In this document: positions 1 through 10,674 of the stretch, piece by piece
Position numbering within the stretch: the first letter of the stretch is position 1
Layout: each line of letters begins with the position of its first letter
Origin: Euptelea pleiosperma
Taxonomy: Eukaryota; Streptophyta; Magnoliopsida; Ranunculales; Eupteleaceae
Assembly: GCA_035048495.1 (NCBI GenBank)
Contig: CM068553.1
Location: 27,986,978-28,050,977, forward strand
Reading direction: 5' to 3'
DNA length: 64,000 nt
Translations under genes and position numbers: made by a program
The notes under the pieces: model-generated
Seen by the model: only the letters and a program-made list of their open reading frames with translations
The model's database searches: none
What the model was told of the DNA's origin: nothing

Positions 1-142
1 CAGAGGACCGAGGCTGCTTGGTCGCAGCAGCAGCACTTGGATTACCGCTCGGAACCGAAGGTTTGGCTACAGTGGTAGTAGAAGTGGCCTTGGCGGCCGC
101 CATGAGAGCTCTGCAACCTCTAAAAACCCTAGAAGAAGACAT
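1..142 (-). CDS. N-terminus of a small, probably organelle-targeted protein (tentative SWIB/MDM2-domain protein), cut by the window edge
   Basis: Reading leftwards from an ATG at 142-140 there is an open frame of 47 codons to the window edge. It begins MSSSRVFRGCRALMAAAKA and continues as an Ala/Thr/Ser/Pro-rich stretch. A second in-frame ATG lies 13 codons later (103-101); I prefer the first because the Arg-rich, acid-free start looks like a mitochondrial or plastid presequence. From family knowledge, plant small SWIB/MDM2 proteins often start with an S-R-V-F-R-x-C-R-x-L-M-A-A-A-K type segment followed by a low-complexity linker. The SWIB domain itself would lie outside the window, so the identity is inferred from the leader only. 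The neighbours on its upstream side are transposons. Confidence 0.55.
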   Translation of the reverse strand, partial: MSSSRVFRGCRALMAAAKATSTTTVAKPSVPSGNPSAAAATKQPRSS

Positions 143-472
143 GGTTTTTTTGATCTTAGCTTTGCTACCGCGTACGAAGAAAACAGCTGAAAAAGCACTA
201 CTGACTAGTTGCAGTAGTAGCAGTAGTGAAAAATGAAAATGACCAAGCTCTACACTAACGGAGACAAAAGAGGGTTTTTCTTCTCTTCCTTCTTCTCTGG
301 GTTTTCCCTCCTTATTTGCCCTTCTGTCTCGCACTATAAATTCGAATGGTCTTAACTTAACCATGGTTAACTGTTCAATCTACCATGCGTCCGCTCCGAG
401 ATGTCTCCTAGGAAAATCGATACCTTTGTAAAACGTGTCCTCTTGGTTTTTAAAGTAAAACTTCGCTGACCG
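143..472 (-). promoter_or_regulatory. Upstream region of the minus-strand SWIB-like gene
   Basis: No ORF is supported. The stretch nearest the gene is pyrimidine-rich on the plus strand (around 270-320), so the minus-strand transcript leader would be purine-rich, as in many plant 5' UTRs. A weak minus-strand TATA-like motif (TTTATAGT) lies near 334-341. The transcription start cannot be placed from sequence alone. Confidence 0.35.
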
Positions 473-766
473 CCCACAATATGAGCCACGTGGTACACTT
501 TTAGAGCACGCTGACCGTTTGTTTGGCCTAAAAACAAAAAAAATCAGCTTGATCAGTGATTTCAAACCTTTGGATCCTTTTACCTAAATGATGGTCACTA
601 ATGCTCAAATTCCCACGGTTAAAATGAACCCATGAAAATGACTCCAACCCAACGCTTAAAATCACTAATCAGGTTGATTTTTGATTTGTAGGTCCACTTA
701 GGGATTGGCCTAACATCCATATGGCCAGTGTCCTTTACAGATATGCCATGTGGCTCGTTATGTGGG
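473..766. mobile_element. Fold-back MITE, copy 1
   Basis: The ends are inverted repeats of about 21 bp: the left arm starts CCCACAATATGAGCC (473-493) and the right arm ends GGCTCGTTATGTGGG (746-766). The interior shares long matches with the element at 23201-23507, including a block near 553-575 with the phrase GTGATTTCAAACCTTTGGAT and a block near 612-640 with AACCCATGAAAAT. There is no coding capacity. The class is not known; a clear target duplication is not visible here. Confidence 0.7.
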
Positions 767-1361
767 CCGTTTGCGTTTTTTAAAGTTGAAAATTTTGAAA
801 AATTCAAAACATGTTTTTTAAGGTGTATTCGACGGTAGGGTTGGCAGTGGGCAAGCTGAGGTCCACATCAGAGCCCCAGAGAAACCAATCTCTAAGGACA
901 GTGGATCCCGTCCGCTGAGAGGTGTGTTCACTTCCCTCTTCCGTGACCTTTGCATCCCTTACCCCTCCCTTGAGGTGTTGGTTTCTCCCCCTGATTGATC
1001 TCAAGTGAGCAAGTCATCGGGTTTGGGGGTGATGCCAGATAGATCCCTCACCTGCATGGAACCAAATAGATAGCTAGAGCGTAAGAAGACAGAGAGATCT
1101 CAGAAGAAGAATGGTTCTGACTTCTTTCAATATGGACAGAGGGACAAGTACATCATTGAGGGGATGTCTTTTGAGGATTATGGTGGGGGACTGGGGGTGG
1201 TATGTATGTATCTTCTCTTGCAAACCCAGCCTCTTGGCATTTAACGCCAGTATGCGCCTCTTATCAATCATCTCAACCTTCATTTATTCTATCTTTCGGT
1301 TCTATGTTGGGGGATTTCTTTCAGAAAGCATGGACCGATTGTAGAAGGGCTTCTGTTAAGT
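767..1361. other. Unassigned spacer, possibly decayed 5' part of the following LINE
   Basis: Short ORFs occur on both strands but none shows a recognisable domain. The segment precedes a LINE in the same region and may include its 5' UTR or a decayed ORF1. I see no host gene here. Confidence 0.3.
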
Positions 1362-1742
1362 TTGTACAGTAGGAAGGAGGGGAGTAATCCTCAGACTAGG
1401 GAGCGTAGGGTTATGGAGATAGAGACAAGCCCTCACGGGGGTGCAATGGAGGAATCCCTTGAGGACGGGTCACAGGCTCTTTGTACCTTCGAGGAATTAG
1501 CTATCGGAGAGGGAGAAGTAGTGGTCAGTTTGATTTTAAACTTCTTGGAAGAGTTGATCGCGTGTACTGTCTTGGTGACACAAACGGGCAACTTGGTTTC
1601 TCCTAGGACTGCTAGGGAACTTCGCAGACTAGGACTAAACAAGATAGGTTTGGAGAGTATTTTGGAAGCTAATAGGAGAAGGGGCAGCCTAGTGGGGCAT
1701 CACCGGCTTGCCTAGCTTAGTGGTTTTGTAGGGTGCTTGTTG

Positions 1743-2635
1743 GTTGCTATGTCTCTTATTAAAATTCTATCGTGGAATATCAGAGGTTTGGGCAATCCAT
1801 CCAATAGAGCAGTCGTCAAGAGTGTTATCATAGATAGTGGAGCTAAGATAGTCATGCTTCAGGAGACCAAGATGGAAAACATTGAGTCAGGTTTTGTGGC
1901 GGATCTGTGGGGTAGAAAAGAGTACAGTTGGTGTGCGATGCCGGCTGTTGGATCCTCGGGCGGGATCCTTGTTATGTGAGATTCGGATGTGGTGGACATC
2001 ACCGAGGATCTTCTAGGAGCCTTTTCTATTTCTCTGGCTTGCAGGTCAATGAAGGATAATTTTCTGTTGGGTGCTCACGTGTGTTTATGGGCCTACGAAT
2101 AGTAGAATGAGATCACAATTTTGGGAAGAATTGGAGGATATAGCTGGGTACTGGGATTTACCATGGTGCATAGGGGGCGACTTCAACGTGATAAGATTTT
2201 CTTCTGAGAAGAAAGGTGGGAGGAATGTTACTAGGGGCACGGAGGAGTTTGGTGAGTTCATCAACATGGCTGGATTATTGGATCGGCGGCGCGTTCACTT
2301 GGACCAACAACCAAAATAACCCGACCATGAGCAGATTGGACCGGTTCTTGGTCTTGGGCCCTTGGGTAGAGCAATTCCCCTTGGTTGTGCAACTAGTGCT
2401 TCCAAGACCTACGTTTGATCACTCTCCCGTTTTGCTAGACTTTGGAGGTGTGTCTCTCAAGCGCAAACCTTTCAAATTCGAGAATATGTGGTTTCTGGAG
2501 CCAGATTTTTTGGAGCGGGTGAGAATGTGGTGGACTTCTTTCTCCTTTCAGGATCGGGCGGGTATCATTTTACACAAGAAGTTGAAGGCATTGAAAGGTC
2601 AGCTATCCCTATGGAATCGGGAGGTGATGTGACGT
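1743..2635 (+). pseudogene. LINE ORF2 endonuclease domain, broken
   Basis: Endonuclease/exonuclease/phosphatase family motifs occur in order: SWNIRG near the start, QETK, YGPTNS, GGDFNV, RLDRFLV and DHSPV with the catalytic histidine. An in-frame TGA at 1978-1980 and at least two frame changes (before 2071 and near 2285) interrupt it. In an active LINE this domain nicks the target DNA to prime reverse transcription. Confidence 0.85.
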
Positions 2636-2705
2636 ATCGATACAAAGATGAAGAGCATCTTGGCTGAAATTGATTTGTTAGATAGAGAGGTGAAGGAGGA
2701 CAGAG

Positions 2706-4711
2706 TTGAAAGCTTGTTACCAAACTCTAGGCCTTATGGAGGAAGTTAGCTGGCGACAAAAATCCAGAGTTAGATGGCTCAAGGAAGGCGATGGCAACCC
2801 GAAATTCTTCCATAGCATGGCCAATGCTCGCAGAAGGACGAATTACATAGCGAAGGTTGAGATAGAAGGCAAATCTTTAGAGGATGAGGAGTCCATTAGA
2901 AGTGGGGTGGTGGAATACTACTCCAAATTGTACTCAGAGACCTCATATTGTAGACCTGAGTTAGATGAATTAGACTTCGACTGTAAAAGTGCCTGGCTGG
3001 AAAGACCTCTAGAGGAGGAGGAGGCTCTTAGAGCTAGTAGAGAGATAGAAGGAGACAAAGCCCCAGGTCTAGACAAGTTTTCTTTAGCTTTCTTTTCCCA
3101 TTGTTGGGAGATAGTGGGTGGAGATTTTATGGCAGTTGTGGAGGACTTTCAGAAGGAAGCTCCTAGATATCTGGTCTAATAGCACTTTCTTGACTCTCAT
3201 TCCCAAGAAGCAGGGAGCAGATAACATCCCTGATTTAAGCCGATTAGTTTGGTGGGGAGTTTCTACAAGGTTTTGGCTAAAGCCTTTGCTTCCAGAATCG
3301 GAGAGGCTAGGTATTGCCAACGATGATTTCATCGTCTCAAGAAGCATTTATACATGGTAGGCAGATCTTGGATGGTGTGTTGGTGGCTAATGAAAGCATA
3401 GATGAGAGGATCAAATCAGGCGAGCTGGTCATGGTTTGCAAGATCGACTTAAAGAAAGCATATGACCACGTTTGCTGGGACTTCCTTGATTACCTTTTGG
3501 AGAGAATGGGTTTTGGTCAGCTTTGGAGGAGTTGGATTCAGAAGTGCTTTTCCACGACCTCTTTTTTCGTATAAATTAGTGGCTCTCCAATGGGTTACTT
3601 CAGGAGCATGAGAGGGCCAGGGTAGGGAGATCCTCTATCCCCTTTTCTCTTCATCACCGTGACTGAGGATCTTAGTAGGCTGGTCAACAAACCTGTGAAT
3701 TTGAGGGTGTTGAGAGGCTTCCAGATCAGTTGGATGCGACCCAAGATATCCCATCTCCAGTTCATGGATGACATGCTCATATTTTTGGAGGCGGATAGGG
3801 AGTAGGGTAACGCCTTGAGAGGTTTGTTAGCCTACTTCGAGGCGGTTTTGGGCCTCAAGGTAAACTATGCTAAGAGTCATGTATTCCCAGTGGGCTAGGT
3901 CAAGGATAGTGCGGGGTTTGCTTATTCTCTGGGCGTCAGGGTCGCGAATCTTCCAACCAATACCTGGGCCTACCTCTTGGTGCCCCTTATAGATCGAAAT
4001 CCATGTGGTGATCCAGTCTTAGAAAGATGTCATAAGAGGCAGACGGGGTGGAAGGCGAAATACTTATCTAGAGGAGGGAGGCTTGTTCTGATCAAGAGCA
4101 CATTATCTAACATCCCCACCTATTTATTATCCCTCTTCTCCAGGCTAGTGGTCATGGCTAGGAGAATTGAGAAGATGATTTGTCGGTTTTTATGGTTCAG
4201 TAATGCTGGTGGGTCTGGATACTTACTTGTGGATTGGAGGATCGTATGCTCTCCTAAGAAGATGGGTGGGTTAGGGGTTAAAAATTTGAGATTAATGAAT
4301 ACCACTCTTATTGGCAAATGGATATGGCGCTATGCAATGGAGACAAATAGCCTATGGAGGAGGGTAGTGGAGGCTAGGCATGGAAGTGAATCTTGGGGTT
4401 GGTTCAGCAAAGGTGTCCACGTTTCTATAGGATGCGGCATTTGGAAAGGCGTCTTAAAGGCGATGGATTCTATTCCAGGCGGTTTCAGCTCCAAGATGGG
4501 CAAAGGAGATAGGGTTCACTTTTGGAGAGATGTTTGGTGTGGTGACAAACCCCTTATGGAGGAGTACCCCCAGATTTTCGCGATGTCGAACAAAAAGGAA
4601 GCTACAATTCAGAGTGTCTCAGTGGGGGACGGGAACGTAACAGCTTGGGATCTTGGCTTAAGACGCAATCTTAATGATTGGGAAATTCCTCATATGGTGA
4701 TTCTTCTTTAG
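2706..4711 (+). pseudogene. LINE ORF2 reverse transcriptase domain, broken
   Basis: Visible motifs include RWLKEGDGNPKFFH, the DKAPG segment near 3055-3070, IDLKKAYDHV (near 3444-3473) and a catalytic box read as FMDD at about 3763-3774, where most relatives have FADD. Frame changes occur near 3175, 3310 and 3570, and stops near 3805 and 3897. A long open stretch at 3977-4711 covers the thumb/connection part with GGLGVKN and [11 protein letters not shown], phrases that recur in the other two plus-strand LINEs. Confidence 0.85.
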
Positions 4712-4889
4712 AGACTAGAAGGAGTGAAGTTGGACAGATCCAAGGAGGACACAATGTGGTGGTTGGGGTCTTCTGATGTCAAGTTCTCCGTCCAATCTTT
4801 TTATGGCATGCTAATAGGGAATGGAGATCTTCGCAGGCTAGATCGCGTCAATTCAGGCATCAGCGTTTCCCTACGGCTAAAATTTGAGG

Positions 4890-5310
4890 GTTGAAGGTCC
4901 CTCATAAGGTTGCATTCTTTGTGTGGTGTGCAGCTTTGGGTATGATTCTTACAGTGGACAACCTTATCAAGAGAAATAGAGTGATCGTGAACTACAGTGT
5001 TATGTGCAAGATTGATGGAGAATCTATTAATCATCTCTTGCTTCATTGAGCCATGGAAGTTTGGGGCATCTTTTTGGGTCATTTGGTATTTGCTGGACTT
5101 TTCCTGCTTCAATTCTGCAGACCATCGAGAGTTGGTCATTTGTTGACTTTCCTCCCTATGGTATAGGCTTTGGAGCTTTCTTCCTTTTGCGGTCTGGTGG
5201 TGGCTTTGGAAGGAGAGAAATAGAAGGATCTTTGAAGGAAAGGAGGCGTCGATTCATGACATTGTGTTGTCCATTAAGGCTCTTTTATTTTCCTAGTCCA
5301 AAATGTTTGT
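4890..5310 (+). pseudogene. LINE zinc-binding RVT (zf-RVT) domain remnant
   Basis: The frame reads KVPHKVAFFVWCAALG then MCKIDGESINHLLLH, matching the zf-RVT pattern P-x-K-x-x-F-F-x-W and C-x2-C/H spacing of plant LINEs. A stop follows directly (near 5047). It lies just upstream of the LINE 3' UTR. Confidence 0.75.
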
Positions 5311-5480
5311 AGAATGCAAAGGGTTGGCCTTCTAAGATTTGGTCTTTAGATGGGAGTCGATTATGCTTAAGGGGTAGTTTGCGTTGTCTTGAGCTTTTGG
5401 AAGGTCTTCTCGACCTCCCGGACGCTTGTTTGTGTGTATTTTGTGTGTTTTGATCAATAAACTTTACCTTATAAAAATAG

Positions 5481-6009
5481 GTGCATTAGACTATATTCGT
5501 CTTTTAAGGAAAAATTGATTGCAAGACAAGTCTCATGAGACAATTTTAGCGTACGGTGATCATGGTAATGTTTCGTATGTTTCATTTCATTTCGTAAGAA
5601 AATCGAAATGTTTCGTATGTTTTGTTTCGTAATGTTTCGGTTTGTTTCACCGAGACAATCCAAAAAAAAAATATATGATTTCATGATTTTGAAATGTTTC
5701 GCAATGTTTCGTAATGTTTCGTAATGATTCGGGAATGTTTCAAAATTTTCATTTTTTTACCATTTTTTCAATGTTCCGTTTCATTTCGGAGTTTGTCTCG
5801 GTCTTTCACTTGACCGAGACATTACTCCAAATTTAAACCTTGACGGTGATTAGGGAAGTCATTTTTGTATCCGTGGAAATGATACCTTATAGGAACCAAA
5901 ACCAATTATATGGTTTAGGGAGTAGCTATTCATAACTTTAACCAAAAATACCCAAAACCGATAGGAACCAAAAGATTTTAAAAAAAAAATTGGTAATCCA
6001 AACGATAAT
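5481..6009. repeat. AT-rich spacer with a TTTCG-rich repeat (core about 5540-5830)
   Basis: The core has many copies of short phrases such as AATGTTTCGTAATG and a complementary GTCTCGGTC...GACCGAGAC pair near 5794-5820, which looks like the end of a fold-back element. No ORF is supported. The rest is AT-rich with nothing recognisable. Element boundaries are not resolved. Confidence 0.4.
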
Positions 6010-6093
6010 ATTAAGAACTAGAAAAAACTCCACCCTCCTAGACACAAAAAGGGATAAGCCAGGGAGGGGATTAAGTTCAAACAACGTTAGAAG

Positions 6094-6658
6094 ACTAAGT
6101 AATAGCCTTAGAGGCAATGGAGTCTGCTAAACTATTACATTCACGGTAGTAAAAAACAAATAAAAGGTCCGCCAGTCTCTCAGCTAGGGATAGGATATCC
6201 ACACCAATAGCTGACGTGTTCCAACCCAACTCAGAGTTTTTAAGAGCCAATTTATCCACAAAAAAAAAGTGTCAGATTCCACAATCAACCGATTGATGCC
6301 AATAGCTACCGCTGTTCTAAACCCCATTTTAAGGTTTTTGCTTCTGCTTCTTCCAAAGGCACTGCTCTTTCTTGCCACCCTCCTACCATGATAAATGAGT
6401 TAACTTGTCTCTAATGATAAACCCAAGACCTGCCATATTGTTATGAGCGTCCCATGAACCGTCCGAATTGACTTTCATCCCCCCAAGTGGTGGGGGACTC
6501 CATTGAGCTGAAGCTCTAGGAATAGAGGATACGCGAGAGGATGAGGGAAGTGTGTACGAATTGATAGACTTGAGCATGTCCAAGGGATTGGCAATGGAGT
6601 GTGAGAATGTCCATTCATTTCGGAAGAGCGCCATATCCTCCACATTAATACACAACAC
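6094..6658 (-). pseudogene. LINE RNase H (RVT_3-like) domain, broken
   Basis: The minus strand reads WSPPPLGGMKVNSDGSWD, then GLGFIIRD, then a frame change and INRLIVESD, then YYREXN-type text read as YYRECNSLADSIASKAIT before a stop at 6094. These are the conserved blocks of the plant RNase H-like family, with the catalytic Asp of NSDGS and of VESD still visible. Confidence 0.8.
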
Positions 6659-7123
6659 TAGGCTGCATGGAAAGTGTCATCCTCCAATTTACTCTGGCTT
6701 TGGTGAACGATATTTAGAAGCCAAGATTGGGCCATTACATCGTCCATAGTTGTTGTTCGTAATGCCAAAGGGGAGACAAACCAAACCTTTGCTGAACTAG
6801 GGCAATGGAGGAAAGCATGTGAGGCTGTTTCCGATGTATTACCACATATGGTGGAAGAAGGTCTAAACGCCAAGATTCGTCTATGAGTCTGATCGAGCTT
6901 TAGTGGGCAAGATACCTCTAAAAAGTTTCCATAAAAACATAAGGCATTGAAATGGTACTCTAATTTCCCAAATTGCTTTCCATTGACTGGTAGAAAAAGG
7001 CACATAATTTAGAGGGAAATGACGATAGGGAAGGTGGTTATAGGTAGAATTAGAAGAAAATCTACCTTTGCTATCCAAAGACCAAACCCATCTATCTTCA
7101 AAAGCCTGGGAGCTTAGGTTCAT
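6658..7123 (-). pseudogene. LINE zf-RVT region, broken
   Basis: Two overlapping minus-strand frames carry FEDRWVWSLDSKGRFS and then CGNTSETASHAFLHCPSSAKVW, the usual plant zf-RVT pattern of C-x2-[N/G]-x-x-E-[T/S]-x-x-H-x-F-x-x-C. The frames overlap, so at least one frameshift lies near 6900-7000. Confidence 0.75.
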
Positions 7124-7555
7124 ATTAAGGACAGCTTCACCTTCCTCAACGGTAAATATGTCACAGATGAGAGGCCCATTCCAAAAGCGGTCTAGTTGAA
7201 TAAGGTTTGCAGCTAAGTTGATATGGTAGTTTGGGGGCCGAATAGGGCTAAAGAGGTGTGCCCTGCTATCGAGGAGCGAAGGATCCCTCCATATGTCGGT
7301 GTCCTAGCCATTTCCTATGTTTTTGAGAAAATAAGGCTTATAAATGTCCTTAGCCTTCAAGAAGCTCTTCCAAACCCATTGGTCATCGGGTTTATGTGAG
7401 ACCTCCAGCATGGAGGAATTTGGGAAATGTTTCCCTTTCAAAGTTCTGGCAAGAAGGGAGGAGGGATCAGAGAGAATTCGCCATATATTCTCAGACAAAG
7501 ACCAAACTAGAGCTGACAAATGTTGTAGTGCTAACATATCAAGTTTTTTCTAAAC

Positions 7556-7560
7556 ATTAT
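7556..7560. repeat. Target-site duplication ATTAT of the gypsy element (left)
   Basis: ATTAT stands directly before the LTR start TGTGGGGG. The same five bases follow the other LTR end at 14914-14918. A perfect 5 bp pair fixes the insertion boundaries. Confidence 0.9.
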
Positions 7561-7857
7561 TGTGGGGGAAAAATCCAGAATCTTCATCCGCACGATCCCC
7601 GAGGAAACAGACTGGTGGTTGGTAGATAAACTGTCATGCGTGGTCGGCCGTGCTTCTGAAGAGGGGAATCTACCGATTAGTGTCCTGCCTTGCCCGGATT
7701 GGCTACTCCACGATTGCCGACGTGTCTCTAGTCGCCGTGGTACCTGCAAATCACGCTCCAACGCTCAAGTCAGGATGGATCCAAATAATATAGGTCTTGA
7801 TACCTGTCTCTCTCTTTTGCCTATATTTTCGATCCGTTCTTCATCAGATCATCTTTC

Positions 7858-7865
7858 TTTTTATA
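7858..7865 (-). promoter_or_regulatory. TATA box of the Tat 3' LTR
   Basis: Minus-strand TATAAAAA. The same motif occurs in the other LTR at 14433-14440, which supports a real promoter position. Confidence 0.6.
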
Positions 7866-8063
7866 GGGCTCCCAACAAGGAGCGTGTCGTCATTGAGGGG
7901 CCTGTAACCGTCACTTCTTGATAACGGTTTTCTGTTGTGTTTCTTGGTCTGAGGGGAAAGCTTCCCCCAGGTGCTCCGTGAGATGACGTTTCGTCCGTCT
8001 AGGCTGAATCAGTAAGTATTTGTCACCCGCCCCGGATGTAGCTTGTCGGATTACTTGTGTAAA

Positions 8064-8379
8064 GGTGTTCCGATAAGCCCCATTTCCTGGTCGGATGGTT
8101 TCGTCAGGTGTTTCGACAAGGTCCATCTCCTAGTCGGACGGCTTCGTTAGGTGTTCTGACAAGGTCCACTCTCTAGTTGGACGGCTTCGTCAGGTGTTCC
8201 GACAAGGTCCATCCTCTAGTCGGAAGGCTTCGTCAGGTGTTCCGACAAGGTCCATTCTCTAGTCAGACGGCTTCGTCAGGTGTTCCGAGAAGGTCCATCT
8301 TCTAGTTGGACGGCTTCGTTAGGTGTTCCAACAAGGTCCATCCTCTACTCGGACGACTTCGTTAGGTGTTCCGACAAGG
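8064..8379. repeat. U3 tandem array, 43 bp unit, 7 full copies plus 15 bp
   Basis: Units start GGTGTTCCGACAAGG and contain the inverted pair TCCGAC...GTCGGA. The array length of 316 bp equals seven 43 bp units plus a 15 bp partial unit. It lies upstream of the minus-strand TATA box, the usual place for LTR enhancer repeats. The other LTR has only three full units. Confidence 0.9.
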
Positions 8380-8533
8380 AGGTATGTTTATCGAATTGTG
8401 GGCCGAGGTGGTCCGTAAACCTCGGAGGCCAATATGCCTCTTCTCGGAGAACGTGCCCAATTAAGTGACACATGGCATTATTTTAGCTGCTCAGAAAATA
8501 GGGTACCCACACTATAGAACTTGAATCGAACTT

Positions 8534-9744
8534 CTATTGATAAAAGACTTTCAGGTTGAAGGCATTCCAGGGCCTTTCGAGTACACCGCCGTCTAACGTC
8601 TTTAGGAAATAGGATCCGTGTTGTCCCAGTTTGTCAATCATGTTGGGCCCTTCCCAATTTGAACCGAGCTTACCACTGTTGGCCTCCCTCATGTTTTCGA
8701 ATACTTTCCTGAGGACAAGATCCCCTAGTTTAAAGACTCTGTGCTTCACCCTTCGGTCAAACGCCCATTTGATCCTCTGTTGGTAGTCGGCTAGACGGAC
8801 CATGGCCTGTTCCCTTTTTTCCTCGAGGAGGTCTACGTCGTGAGCTAATATGCCTTCGTTCTGCCCCGACTCCACGGCTAGTGTTCGGGAGGTTGGCGTC
8901 GTGGCCTCAGTTGGGATTACGACTTATGTCCAGTAAGCTAGCAAGAAAGGAGATTCCCATGTTGATCGCCTTGGGGTCATGTGGTCGGCCCATAGTACGG
9001 CGCCGTATAACTCCTCGGTCCATTTTCCTTTGGCCTTTTCCAGTCTCTTTTTCAGTGTGTCGAGTATGACCCTGTTGGCTGCTTCTGCTAATCCATTGCT
9101 CCGTGGATACCTCGGAGTCGATAAGCTTTTCTTTATCCCAAGCATTTGACAAAAAGCTCGAATCTCTACTGTGTCGAACTGTGTGCCGTTGTCTGTTACG
9201 ATTTCCTAGGGTACGCCAAAACCCCTTACGATGTTTTCCCAGAGAAATCTTTTGACGTTTGAGATGTGGACCTGAGGGAGCTCAACGGCTTCGATCCATT
9301 TGGTGAAGCAGTCGGTGGCGATCAGTAAAAAATGAACATTTCCTGGTGCCCTTGGGAGGGGCCCGACTATGTCTAACCCCCATTTGGCAAACGGCCAAGC
9401 GCTATACACTGGGTGTAACTCCTCTACGGGCACTTTGATCAACGACACATGCTTTCGGCAGCTTGGGCATTTGCGGACGAAGACTTTTGCATCCTTTTTC
9501 ATGTACGGCCAGAAATACCCTTGTGTGCTAGACTTCTCATCCCCGAATGGTTTTCGTACTCACCGGCATGTATTTCTTCCAACACGGTCTGTGATTGTGT
9601 CGGAGTTAGGCATTTTAGGAGTGGCCCTATTGCCAACTTACAGTATAGCTCCTGTGTAATAGGGTATATCTTTTCGAGCTGCCTTGTATCTGTTTTCGAC
9701 TCCAAAAGGGTCCCGTGCTGAAGATAATTGCTGATGTCGTCCAT
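8534..9744 (-). pseudogene. Tat integrase, broken into several frames
   Basis: Read right to left: a zinc-binding N-terminus (EEIHAGEYENHSG and a CPSC pair in VRKCPSCRKH), the catalytic core with GLDIVGPLP, TDNGTQFD and NGLAEAANR (the D, D and E positions), and a C-terminal part with FKLGDLVLRKVF and WEGP. A TAG lies near 9210 before the second catalytic Asp, and other frame changes occur near 9500 and 8900. In a live element it would insert the cDNA. Confidence 0.88.
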
Positions 9745-9816
9745 CTAGCTTGACTCACCCCCAGTATTAACGGGTGCTATGTGTATCTCATTTGGCCTCC
9801 GTATGCTGGGGTACTC

Positions 9817-10641
9817 CTAAAAATCAACTGAAATGAGTCTTGACTCTGTCTCTCCTATCATTGTCGCCAGGTATGCTAATGAGTCCAAGTGCCTGTTCTC
9901 TTGTCTTGGGAGTTGGTACAGCTTTAAGTGGGTGAAGTATTTTGCTAGTCCTCTTACTATGGCTAGGTAAGCTGCCATCCTTTCATCCCTTGCTTGGTAG
10001 GTCCCATCGTACTGGAAAACGATGAGCTGTGAGTCTGAGTAAACTGTCAAGTCGGTGACTCCGAGGTTTAGGGCAGTAGTAACTCCCGAAATGACAGCCT
10101 CGCACTCTGCCTCGTTGTTGAATGCCTTGAAGCCAAGCTTTACGGCCCTCTCAATTCTGATATTCTTTGGTGTTACTAGGACGGTCTCGATTTCTGATCC
10201 GTCCTCATTGGCCGAGCCATCTATGAACAGTCTCCAACCTGTTTCTTGCCGAAACGCTGCCAGGACTTCGGGTAGATGGAGGATGTCTGCGTCTTCTTCT
10301 CTAAGTTGCTTGATGTCACTTACTGGGAAGTCGGCTAGGAAACCTGCGAGGGCATGTCCTTTCTCAGATATTCTGGGGTTGTACTTGATGTCATATTGTG
10401 CCAGATGAATGGCCCATTTAGCTATTCGGCCGGATAGGTCAATCTTTCCAAGGACGGACTTAAGTGGGAACTTGGTGTAGACCCTAATACTCCTCTCGTC
10501 GAAGTACGGCTTTAATCTCCTGGATGCAAAAATTAGTGAAAGGACAGCCTTTTCTATTAATGCATACCTGAGTTCGGCTCTGACGAGTGTCTTGCTGGTG
10601 AAGAAGACCGGCTTCTCTTCTTTGTTATGCTCCCGGAACAA
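9817..10641 (-). pseudogene. Tat RNase H plus second archaeal-type RNase H
   Basis: This open frame of 274 codons holds the end of the ordinary gypsy RNase H (FTSKTLVRAELRYALIEK, IAKWAIHLAQYDI) followed by a second RNase H starting WRLFIDGSANEDGS with NNEAECEAVISG, VYSDSQLI and a terminal H-x-D-S-L-A block. The tandem arrangement identifies the Tat lineage. The frame is unbroken here, but the flanking RT and integrase are not. Confidence 0.9.
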
Positions 10642-10674
10642 TACGGCACTGATTGATTATTCCGTTGTCGCTAG

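Larger units (their letters stand above)
1362..5480 (+). mobile_element. Degenerate L1-type LINE, long copy
   Basis: Domains appear in the order expected for a plant L1: an ORF1-tail-like ORF (1362-1715), apurinic endonuclease (1743-2635), reverse transcriptase (2706 to about 4700) and a zinc-binding RVT domain (about 4890-5310). The 3' end has AATAAA-like sequence and a short A-rich tail (TTATAAAAATAG, near 5470-5480). Many stops and frameshifts break ORF2, so it is an old dead copy. The 5' boundary is uncertain and no target duplication was found. It belongs to the same broad group as the LINEs at 33230 and 39056. Confidence 0.85.
6010..7555 (-). mobile_element. LINE fragment with C-terminal RNase H domain, 5' truncated
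   Basis: Read on the minus strand from about 7540 down to 6094, the pieces give a late ORF2 segment (WRILSDPSSLLARTLKGK, 7304-7537), a zf-RVT domain (about 6658-7123) and an RNase H domain (6094-6658). This domain order marks a plant LINE clade that gained a C-terminal RNase H, different from the LINE at 1362. Its 5' side ends exactly where the gypsy element begins. Frame changes and stops occur throughout. Confidence 0.8.
7561..8511 (-). repeat. 3' LTR of the Tat element
   Basis: It is 951 bp long, from TGTGGGGGAAAAATCC to GGGTACCCACA in plus-strand reading. It matches the LTR at 14124-14913 throughout, apart from small indels and four extra 43 bp repeat units. A minus-strand TATAAAAA lies at 7865-7858, so U3 lies to its right and R-U5 to its left. 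Confidence 0.92.

Noticed and set aside
124..132. AAACCCTAG telo-box-like motif beside the SWIB-like gene
   Set aside because: With the preferred start at 142 it lies inside codons of the leader peptide, so it is not evidence for a promoter element.
5540..5830. TTTCG-rich repeat as a fourth copy of the GTTTCGG MITE
   Set aside because: Termini differ (GTCTCGGTC-type instead of CATGGTTCAAAG) and the long blocks do not align, so it is a different element.
9369..10408. Plus-strand ORFs of about 90-117 codons within the Tat element
   Set aside because: They are antisense shadows of integrase and RNase H frames.
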